Assembly: GCA_013816265.1 (NCBI GenBank)
Contig: JACDES010000002.1
Coordinates: 1 to 49,182, forward strand
Source of the DNA: Parachlamydiaceae bacterium
GTDB taxonomy: Bacteria; Chlamydiota; Chlamydiia; Chlamydiales; Parachlamydiaceae
Direction: 5' to 3'
Length of the DNA: 49,182 nt
Both the position numbers and the translations under genes were made by a program. A model generated the notes under the pieces. The model made no database searches. It was given only the letters and a program-made list of their open reading frames with translations, and was not told where the DNA came from. Shown here piece after piece: positions 42,576 to 49,182 of this stretch; the first letter of the stretch is position 1; each line of letters begins with the position of its first letter.

Positions 42576-42739
42576 AGTTAACGTCCTTCAAGAAGACTTT
42601 TATTTAATAAATGATTTTATACCTATTGCGATATAATTATTCATAAAATTAAAACATTATTATACTTAAAATAAATTAATGCTACGAGCAAAAATTTAAT
42701 TTTGTATCACAAATCCAATACCTAATTCTTTGAGAGTTG

Positions 42740-42767
42740 CTCAAAATATAGAAGTAAATATTTTGAG
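42740..42767. promoter_or_regulatory. Inverted repeat between nrdR and hydrolase
   Basis: CTCAAAATAT, eight bases, ATATTTTGAG: a perfect 10-bp inverted repeat. A competing shorter repeat, TTTGAG-agttg-CTCAAA, overlaps its left half (42730-42746), so two alternative hairpins are possible. It lies in a 285-base AT-rich spacer between divergent genes. It could be an operator or RNA switch; it does not match the NrdR box well. Confidence 0.4.
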
Positions 42768-42860
42768 TCTAGAGAATTCCTTAATCACCTAGAAAAATCC
42801 TCTCTTGCCCTCTATCAGTTTTTAATTTAAAATGACAAAAAACAAACCATTAACGATTTT

Positions 42861-43796
42861 ATGCTTCTGTTAAATAAAAAATTCCTAATTTTCATTCTTT
42901 TTTTATGCTCTTACATAGTTGGTTGCCAAAAAAATCTAACACCAAACGAAATCACTGAAATAAAAGAAGGAAAAACTTTTTGGAAATGGGATTCCCCACA
43001 TGGTGTCTTTGATATTCATTATATTGAAAAAGGAAGTGGCTCGAAGCATGTATTGCTGATTCATGGTTTTGGTGCCAATACTTATACGTGGAGATATATT
43101 ATAGACGATCTTGCTAAAGCAGGATATCATGTGTGGACACTTGATTTGTTAGGTTTTGGTTTAAGCGACAAACCATTAGGTGTTCCGTATGGATTAAATT
43201 TATTTTTAGAACAAATAAATTCCTTCATGGATGTTAAAGGAATTAATAAGGCTCATATCATTGGTAACTCGATGGGCGGTGGATTATCTCTTGGAATGGC
43301 TATTACATATCCGCAAAAAATTATATCCTTAACACTTATCGATGCTCTCGGATACCCTCTCGACCTACCATTTCCCCTGAAAATCAGTAAAGCACTCGGG
43401 GAAGCCATTAAACATTTTCAAGGCAAATTTCTTGTTCGACGAATGCTTGAAGATATTGTTTATGACCCAAAAACCATTACGGACGAACAAGTAGAAGCTT
43501 ATACGATACCTCTGCAAATGCCTGGTGGCTCGGAAGCCTATTCCGCTACACTTGAAAGCTTGGAAAACAAACAGCTCATCGAGTTGGGTCAAAATTTTAA
43601 GAAAATTCAAATCCCGGTCCTACTCATATGGGGCGCAGAAGATAAATGGATTCCGTTAAATAATTTTGAAAACTTTAGTCGTGATTTCCCAAAGGCACAA
43701 AAAGTTATTCTTAAGCAGTGTGGTCATATTCCTCAGGAAGAGTGTCCTCAAGAATCTTCTGCAGCAATCATTCATTTTCTTTCTGAAATTCGATAA
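42861..43796 (+). CDS. Alpha/beta hydrolase lipoprotein
   Basis: 311 residues. The N-terminus is a lipoprotein signal (FILFLCSYIVGC, Cys22), so the enzyme is attached to a membrane outside the cytoplasm. The hydrolase fold shows VLLIHGFGANTYTWRYI with the oxyanion HGFG, nucleophile elbow GNSMGGG (Ser137), Asp261 (IWGAEDKWIP) and His289 (GHIP). It is related to esterases, haloperoxidase-like and C-C hydrolases; the substrate is unknown. No Shine-Dalgarno is visible. It precedes mnmA by 67 bases. Confidence 0.88.
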   Translation: MLLLNKKFLIFILFLCSYIVGCQKNLTPNEITEIKEGKTFWKWDSPHGVFDIHYIEKGSGSKHVLLIHGFGANTYTWRYIIDDLAKAGYHVWTLDLLGFGLSDKPLGVPYGLNLFLEQINSFMDVKGINKAHIIGNSMGGGLSLGMAITYPQKIISLTLIDALGYPLDLPFPLKISKALGEAIKHFQGKFLVRRMLEDIVYDPKTITDEQVEAYTIPLQMPGGSEAYSATLESLENKQLIELGQNFKKIQIPVLLIWGAEDKWIPLNNFENFSRDFPKAQKVILKQCGHIPQEECPQESSAAIIHFLSEIR

Positions 43797-43863
43797 CTAC
43801 TTGCATAATTAAAAAAAAACAAGCATAATAATATTCTTTTAAAAACCTAATTTAGAATTACTT

Positions 43864-44976
43864 ATGAACAAAACTGTTGTGATTGGAATGTCTGGAGGCG
43901 TTGATTCTTCTGTTTCGGCTATGCTATTGAAACAGCAAGGATACCGTGTCATTGGAATGTTCATGAAAAATTGGGAAGAAAAAGATGAAAATGGTGTCTG
44001 TCGTTCTTCTTTCGATTATGACGATGTGAGAAAGGTATGCGATCAAATTGATATTCCCTATTATTCAGTTAATTTTGTGAAAGATTATTGGGATCAAGTT
44101 TTTACTCAATTTGTGGAAGATTTTAAAAAAGGTTTAACACCAAATCCTGACGTACTTTGTAATCGCGAAATCAAATTCAAGGTTTTTTTAGAAAAAGCAA
44201 TGGAAATTGGTGCCGACTATTTAGCAACCGGTCACTATTGTCAAAATTTGGAAGTAGAAGGTTCTCCTTCACTTGTTAAGGGTCTTGACGGAAATAAAGA
44301 TCAAACTTATTTTTTGTATACACTCAATCAAAATATTTTAAAAAAAGTCCTTTTTCCTATCGGACATTTAGAAAAAAGTGAAGTCCGTGAATTAGCTAGA
44401 AAACATTCTCTTGCTACCTCAGAAAAAAAAGATAGCACTGGCATTTGTTTTATTGGAAAAAGGGACTTTAGAGAATTTCTTAGTCAATACATTCCTGCAC
44501 AACCTGGCAATTTTGAAACTCTTCAAGGAAAAATAGTTGGAAAGCATTTTGGAACAGCTTTTTATACCTTGGGACAACGAAAAGGTTTAGGTATTGGTGG
44601 CGCTGGTGAAGCATGGTTTGTCGTAAAAAAGGATATTGAACGTAATGTTGTGATCGTTGAACAAGGCGCAGATCATGCAGCCCTTTATTGCGATGAATTG
44701 ATAGCATCTGATTTATCTTGGGTAGCTAACACCCCTCCTGCATTACCATTTACATGCCAAGCAAAAGTTCGATACAGACAAACCGATCAAGAATGTCAGG
44801 TTGAAGCCATCAATCAAGGATGCGCTAAAGTCACTTTTCCATCTGCACAACGCGCTGTAACACCCGGTCAGTCGATTGTGTTTTATGATGGCCCTATATG
44901 TTTAGGTGGTGGAATTATACGCCAGGTTGGCCAATCCTACTTTGAAATGAATAGACAGGTACCTTCAGAAAAATAG
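43864..44976 (+). CDS. tRNA-specific 2-thiouridylase MnmA
   Basis: Thiolates the wobble uridine (s2U34) of tRNA-Lys, -Glu and -Gln. 370 residues. PP-loop SGGVDSS at 10-16, CNREIKF with catalytic Cys99, ATGHYC at 121-126, and STGICFIGKR with catalytic Cys195 are all in place, followed by the usual central and C-terminal beta domains (FYTLGQRKGLGIGG). The gene starts with ATG after an AT-rich spacer and is followed after 16 bases by an orphan gene on the same strand. Confidence 0.97.
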   Translation: MNKTVVIGMSGGVDSSVSAMLLKQQGYRVIGMFMKNWEEKDENGVCRSSFDYDDVRKVCDQIDIPYYSVNFVKDYWDQVFTQFVEDFKKGLTPNPDVLCNREIKFKVFLEKAMEIGADYLATGHYCQNLEVEGSPSLVKGLDGNKDQTYFLYTLNQNILKKVLFPIGHLEKSEVRELARKHSLATSEKKDSTGICFIGKRDFREFLSQYIPAQPGNFETLQGKIVGKHFGTAFYTLGQRKGLGIGGAGEAWFVVKKDIERNVVIVEQGADHAALYCDELIASDLSWVANTPPALPFTCQAKVRYRQTDQECQVEAINQGCAKVTFPSAQRAVTPGQSIVFYDGPICLGGGIIRQVGQSYFEMNRQVPSEK

Positions 44977-44992
44977 AAACAAAGAATAAAAC

Positions 44993-46336
44993 ATGGAAAA
45001 AAGTAGTTTATATTCAAAAATAGCAAGTAAATTTAAAGATATTACCGAGTTTTCTCCAAAGAATTCTTGGAACTCTCTTACACCATTAAATAAACTTATT
45101 GTAAAAGTTTCAGGAGCCCTATTTGCCCTTTTTATGTTTTGCTTTTTTCTTGATAAAAAATTGAATGGATCATCGGAGACCCCCTTACAACAAAAAATTT
45201 CATCTGCCCCAATTAATCAAACTACAACAAAAACTACCAATACTGGAACAATAAATCTAATTCAAAAGCCAATGGAGACAACTAAACAACAACAAACTCC
45301 CCCCATATCATCACAACAATTAAAATTACAAGCGGAAATTTCAATAGCAAGTTTAGGCCCAAAAACAAAAGAAAAAATTAAAACTTTTATCGCAGATCTT
45401 CAGATTCTTAGAAGTATGCGTTTGAAGATTGGATTACAAGAGATCTCCCAAATAACTCAATTATTAAATAAAACATCTCATAGTGATAGCGAAAATGAAT
45501 ATTTTCATTTATGTGGAAGACTTGGCAGTGCTTATAATGTCATAACAGAATCAGTCAACAAAATAGATGAACATAAACAATTTAACTCTATTATAGTTAA
45601 ATTACTTGGTATTGATAGTTATAATGAAAATATATTTAGATTAGGGGTAATTCGCTGCAAGGGTTGGCCATCAGATTACGGTCAATTTTTAGAGAATATA
45701 GAAACAATTATTGAAAATGCAGCTATTAGCAATTTGGTCCCTACACTACCTTCCAATGATGAAAATTTCCTAACTCATGTAAAAAACAAAATTGAACAAC
45801 TCGTACCGAAGCAACCCATCCAAGCTTCTGTGATAGATTTCATTAAAGAATGCTATTGCTTCGGGGAAAAATTTTATAAGTATTTTAATGAACAATTACA
45901 TGCTTCTGAAGAGTTGCAGAAAGAGATCTTTAAAAAACACTTTGTCTCCATACAAACAATATGTGCAATCGGTGATTTAATAGATGATATCGAAATAGAA
46001 AATGAATACTGTTGGACGGAAGAACAAATAATGAGCTGCAAAGATGATCTTGAGTTATTAAAAAGTATCGCCTCTTCTCAAAAATGGGTCGTTAAAAATG
46101 ACAAAGACCATACAGATTTTTTCATCCAGAATATTAAAAATTATTTAATTGGGTTGAAACAAAAAAAAATGCTTGGAACCGCGGAGAAAAATTTCATTGA
46201 AGCGTGTTATGATTTTCACAAAAAATACTTTTATCGTTATCAGGCTCTTAGAGAACCAAGTAAGATTCTTTTGTTCAATGAAGATTTTCATTTTATAACG
46301 ATTTTTGCTATCGCAGAATTACATAAAGGTAATTAA
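44993..46336 (+). CDS. Hypothetical protein with one membrane helix
   Basis: 447 residues. One membrane helix at about 35-53 (LIVKVSGALFALFMFCFFLD) is followed by a Gln/Thr-rich linker (60-110) and a mostly helical domain of about 330 residues. No family recognised. The helix lacks a cleavage site, so it is likely membrane anchored with the C-terminal part outside. It follows mnmA by 16 bases and may share its transcript, but it has no clear ribosome site. Composition is more AT-rich than mnmA, as in other orphan genes here. Confidence 0.65.
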   Translation: MEKSSLYSKIASKFKDITEFSPKNSWNSLTPLNKLIVKVSGALFALFMFCFFLDKKLNGSSETPLQQKISSAPINQTTTKTTNTGTINLIQKPMETTKQQQTPPISSQQLKLQAEISIASLGPKTKEKIKTFIADLQILRSMRLKIGLQEISQITQLLNKTSHSDSENEYFHLCGRLGSAYNVITESVNKIDEHKQFNSIIVKLLGIDSYNENIFRLGVIRCKGWPSDYGQFLENIETIIENAAISNLVPTLPSNDENFLTHVKNKIEQLVPKQPIQASVIDFIKECYCFGEKFYKYFNEQLHASEELQKEIFKKHFVSIQTICAIGDLIDDIEIENEYCWTEEQIMSCKDDLELLKSIASSQKWVVKNDKDHTDFFIQNIKNYLIGLKQKKMLGTAEKNFIEACYDFHKKYFYRYQALREPSKILLFNEDFHFITIFAIAELHKGN

Positions 46337-46369
46337 TACGCCCTCATTAGATCTAAAAAAACTTTTTTA

Positions 46370-46741
46370 CTATTCTTCTGAATTTGTTAAATCTAATATC
46401 CAAGATCTAATTTCATTCAAAACCGATTTTGCATCAATAATACCTAATTGTTTAACAAGCCTTATTTTGCTAATCGATCTTACCTGCTCACATAAAGCAA
46501 AGCTTGTTACTACGACACCACCTAAAGGAGGATCCAGCTTCACATGTGACACTATCCCTTTATTTACACTTGTTAAGGGAACAATAAAAACCAAACCTGA
46601 TGGCCCTGCATTCATTAAATTATTAGATATAATAATTCCAGGTCTGATCTTTTTTCCAATCTCATTGCCCTTTGTGGGATCTGGATCAAAAAGCCAAATT
46701 TCTCCTTGAAGTGGTTTTATATTATTCATCTTCGAGACCAT
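46370..46741 (-). CDS. MazF/PemK-type toxin
   Basis: About 119-123 residues. It has the MazF endoribonuclease fold with GEIWLFDPDPTKGNEIGKK, then RPGIIISNNLMNA, VFIVPLTSVNKGI, SFALCEQVRSISKIRLVKQL and the final helix. The family cuts mRNA at short sequence motifs and stops translation. The start is either ATG 46741 or ATG 46729; both overlap the end of the antitoxin gene, so synthesis is coupled. The target motif cannot be read. Confidence 0.92.
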   Translation of the reverse strand: MVSKMNNIKPLQGEIWLFDPDPTKGNEIGKKIRPGIIISNNLMNAGPSGLVFIVPLTSVNKGIVSHVKLDPPLGGVVVTSFALCEQVRSISKIRLVKQLGIIDAKSVLNEIRSWILDLTNSEE

Positions 46742-46967
46742 CCATTAGAGTTCCTTCTAACTCATCTCGATCTGCTAATTCTTTAGCCCATTCTTTTTTA
46801 TTAGATCTGAGTCTTTCATAGGATTCATTAAATAAACGCATTCTTTCTCGGAAACGATAAGATTCAAGTGCTTCCTCGATAATCTCTATCTTTGATTTTC
46901 CTGTTTTATTCACTAACTCATGAATAATTGCATCACTATGGGGTGATATTCTTGCTGTAAGTGCCAT
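46722..46967 (-). CDS. Ribbon-helix-helix antitoxin, MazE-like partner
   Basis: 81 residues. The N-terminal 45 residues (MALTARISPHSDAIIHELV, then NKTGKSKIEIIEEALESYRF) fit a ribbon-helix-helix DNA-binding fold. The acidic C-terminal tail (ELEGTLMDGLEDE) would wrap the MazF toxin. AGGAGG lies seven bases upstream of the ATG, the strongest ribosome site in the region, which favours antitoxin excess. It precedes and overlaps the toxin gene by 20 bases. Confidence 0.88.
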   Translation of the reverse strand: MALTARISPHSDAIIHELVNKTGKSKIEIIEEALESYRFRERMRLFNESYERLRSNKKEWAKELADRDELEGTLMDGLEDE

Positions 46968-46994
46968 AAAAAACCTCCTTTCCGACTACATATT

Positions 46995-47023
46995 AGTATA
47001 CAATTTTGCGAACATTTTGTAAA
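46995..47023 (-). promoter_or_regulatory. Promoter and operator of the toxin-antitoxin operon
   Basis: Minus-strand TTTACA (47018-47023) and TATACT (46995-47000) are separated by exactly 17 bases and match the sigma-70 consensus at five of six positions each. The imperfect inverted repeat tacaattttgcgaacatttt, then gta (46999-47021) overlaps both boxes and is a likely site for the ribbon-helix-helix repressor. Confidence 0.68.
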
Positions 47024-47159
47024 TACAAAAATATTTAAAAATTTGTTTGAAAAAAGAGTTAATTATTTAATTTGGAAATAAATTAAAATTACTTCACAAA
47101 AATTATTAATTATGAAATAATTACGAAATAGTAAATAAACAAATTAAATAGTATTATAT

Positions 47160-49094
47160 ATGAATAGAATAGATTTATCTTTATTTTGGACCCCTATAAA
47201 AACTGAATATAGAAGGGAAACTCAGCCCTACTTTTTTTATATATTAGAAAATGGATGCAAATGGGCAGATTCCTATTTATACTTAGGAAATAAGAAAATC
47301 ACCGTATTCAACCAGGAACTGATTCCCCAAAATGAATTGAAAGTCATAAGAGGTGAAGCAAAGAAATTTATCGACGATCAACTGAACTATAAAGAAGAAA
47401 AAGTCGAAACTAATCTATATCAAACTATCCAAAGAATTGTAACGATATTCCTATTCATTATCCCATTGTCAATTGCAAAAATTTGTTATAAAATTTTTTA
47501 TGTTCCTCAATTGTTAAATAAAATTGACTCACAAGATATTCATGCAAACTGGAATACCTTTTTGTTTAATAATGGTGCGGATACCGATGTCATTTGTTTA
47601 GACATTTCAAATCAATTAAGATTACTTGAAAATGAATTATTGCCTTACAATAAGGGTACTAAAGATGCCTTTTCTTTAAAAGTCATAATCAAAATCATTC
47701 ATGCCCTTAAAGAGATCCAAAAAAATGATCCGACTCATCATCACGCAAATTTTTTATTGAATAACATTAATGAAAATGGTTCCGTATTATGTTCGTTGTT
47801 GAAAACTGATGAAGAAAAACTCGAGTTTATTGATCTATTATATCAAACATATGGCAAAGAGTTAAGGCTACCACCAAAATTAGCAGAATTTTATCAAGTT
47901 TTAGATAACGAATATGAAAAACAGAGATTTTATCGATATTTTTGCATAAATGAAGAAAAGCCGGTATTTTTAAAAAATATTCTTCTTTTATGCTTCGGAA
48001 CAACCGAAGACTCCTTTACAAATTTAAAGAAATTGCCTTTGCTATCGCTATTAATACGATTTTATACTGGGAGTGAAGACGTTCAATCAATTAAAGCTTT
48101 CGAGGCTATCGCTCAATGGATTGTTGAAAAAGATAGAAAGTCCGTCCTCACGCTTGCTAACGATAATGGATATACAGTTTTTCAAGGTATCTGGAATAAT
48201 TGTATTCTTGCTTATCCCAGAGATTCAATCCCACAACCAATCATCAAATTATCCAATAAAATCGAAAAAATTGATAATAACTTCACCTTGGAAATCTATT
48301 ATAGAAAATTATTGGCTAACCTCTTTGGCATAGATACAAATAGCATAATTGCCGATCAAGCATTTACATTAGCAAGTTTGTTTCAGTTTAATAATAATCA
48401 CCCACTCCACATACCTACATTTCTAAAGCCATTTTTAGAAGAATCTATCAAGGAACTTTATAAAGAATCAATCCATCAAAAGACAATTTTGGAAAAAGCC
48501 TTTCCATACTTATCTCAAGAATCTAATGATCATTATAATTCATTCCACATCATCCGAGATGAACATCAAATAAATATCGTTCAATTTAGGGAGTATTTAT
48601 TAGTAGGCAACCAAGGAATGGGTTGCGGAGAGTTTTCGGGAATAACTATTTTTAAAATGAATGAAGATAAATTTAATGGACAAGACATCAATAATTTTGA
48701 TTTTACATCTCTAGAAAAAGAAGGAAAAATATCTTCTGATTTTTTTGAACAACCTTTTCTTAAGGATATTGAGAGTGAATATGTAGGACATATACCTTTG
48801 GCAGCTCAAAATATAGAAAACTGTCCTTGGAAGAGTTGGAAAGCTTCAATTATTTCAACATTATTTATTTTAAGTTCGTATGATGAACTCCAGTATAAAT
48901 CGTTTGAAAGTGTTCAAAAATCACATGAAAAGGATTGTAAAAATTTAGCCCGAGCACTTGCTGTTAAGGTGAAAACTAAAGTATTACAGAGTTACGTTCA
49001 TATGCATTTCAATAAAGAATTCCCTTGGCCAATAGAAGAAAACTTAATGAATCTTATCAATGTAAAGTTATACCACGTTCGGGTAGGTTGTTAA
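47160..49094 (+). CDS. Large hypothetical protein, repeat-derived C-terminus
   Basis: 644 residues, no recognised family. A hydrophobic segment lies at about 90-110 (IVTIFLFIIPLSIAKICYKI). The rest is charged and helical, with a more folded part near 470-560 (FREYLLVGNQGMGCGEFSGI). No signal peptide or ribosome site is evident in the AT-rich leader. The last codons (LYHVRVGC, stop) lie inside a family C repeat beginning at 49069, so the native end was probably replaced when the element arrived. Its size, composition and isolation resemble host-interaction proteins of amoeba symbionts, which is only a guess. Confidence 0.65.
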   Translation: MNRIDLSLFWTPIKTEYRRETQPYFFYILENGCKWADSYLYLGNKKITVFNQELIPQNELKVIRGEAKKFIDDQLNYKEEKVETNLYQTIQRIVTIFLFIIPLSIAKICYKIFYVPQLLNKIDSQDIHANWNTFLFNNGADTDVICLDISNQLRLLENELLPYNKGTKDAFSLKVIIKIIHALKEIQKNDPTHHHANFLLNNINENGSVLCSLLKTDEEKLEFIDLLYQTYGKELRLPPKLAEFYQVLDNEYEKQRFYRYFCINEEKPVFLKNILLLCFGTTEDSFTNLKKLPLLSLLIRFYTGSEDVQSIKAFEAIAQWIVEKDRKSVLTLANDNGYTVFQGIWNNCILAYPRDSIPQPIIKLSNKIEKIDNNFTLEIYYRKLLANLFGIDTNSIIADQAFTLASLFQFNNNHPLHIPTFLKPFLEESIKELYKESIHQKTILEKAFPYLSQESNDHYNSFHIIRDEHQINIVQFREYLLVGNQGMGCGEFSGITIFKMNEDKFNGQDINNFDFTSLEKEGKISSDFFEQPFLKDIESEYVGHIPLAAQNIENCPWKSWKASIISTLFILSSYDELQYKSFESVQKSHEKDCKNLARALAVKVKTKVLQSYVHMHFNKEFPWPIEENLMNLINVKLYHVRVGC

Positions 49095-49182
49095 ATTTTT
49101 TGTGGCGTCAAAGCCCCGGGGTTGAGCGATCGTAAGTCACCCCATATTACTAATATTGGGTGACTTACGATCGCTCAACCGC
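49069..49182. repeat. Family C palindrome, cut by the window end
   Basis: It begins tataccacgttcgggtagg and contains a perfect 23-bp stem (49120-49142 with 49158-49180) around the loop CATATTACTAATATT. Loop and ends match the palindrome at 41954-42119, but the stem bases differ at ten positions. The right part lies beyond the window. Confidence 0.88.

Noticed and set aside
42740-42767. NrdR box
   Set aside because: The repeat is CTCAAAATAT with its complement and lacks the ACA-CTATAT-type core of known NrdR boxes.

Overview
The window reads as a chromosomal segment of an amoeba-associated chlamydia (Parachlamydiaceae, Protochlamydia-like). This is an inference from gene content, not a database match. 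The support is the low G+C content, the chlamydia-like order nrdR-dksA-lspA, a second-type GroEL without a groES partner, two DUF4116-like repeat proteins, lipid A/LPS genes (kdsD, gmhA, lpxK), an isocitrate dehydrogenase (pathogenic Chlamydiaceae lack this step), and several eukaryote-like proteins suited to life inside a protist.

Layout. 0.2-3.2 kb: a FecBCD/BtuFCD-type metal-chelate or cobalamin importer. 3.9-5.5 kb: a groEL paralogue with a degenerate CIRCE operator. 6-8.3 kb: a tandem pair of DUF4116-like repeat proteins. 8.4-9.3 kb: tRNA-Cys directly followed by rsmI. 10-14 kb: a small membrane protein, kdsD, a Thermus-type NADP isocitrate dehydrogenase and an orphan protein. 14.6-17.7 kb: an amino acid/cation symporter, lpxK and gmhA. 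17.9-22.2 kb: a thioredoxin-like protein, a secreted Pro/Tyr-rich protein, a queuosine-precursor transporter, a membrane protein, a VOC protein and an orphan. 22.9-28.5 kb: an effector-like island. 28.6-35.3 kb: a complete tripartite ABC-2 exporter. 35.8-40.9 kb: RNA-modification genes, pncC, a Ppx/GppA protein and an orphan. 41-42.6 kb: lspA-dksA-nrdR. 42.9-46.3 kb: a lipoprotein hydrolase, mnmA and an orphan. 46.4-47 kb: a MazEF-type toxin-antitoxin pair. 47.2-49.1 kb: a large orphan protein.

The most unusual genes are in the island at 22.9-28.5 kb. A 597-residue protein has three Myb/SANT-like segments, four nuclear-localisation-like basic clusters and a Ser-rich tail that is tandemly duplicated; it looks like a candidate nucleomodulin. 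A 292-residue protein carries the HCX5R and LREESHGLINGLPVSW signatures of PTP-like (cysteine) phytases, the family of the Legionella effector LppA. Two paralogous small secreted coiled-coil proteins bracket these genes.

The intergenic space is packed with dispersed palindromic elements, sorted here into families A-F. Several carry their own short hairpins inside long inverted arms. Between copies the stem bases change in pairs while loops and ends stay constant, so folding appears to be under selection. One element is nested in another, and one supplies the end of a coding sequence. None of these families matches an element I can name.
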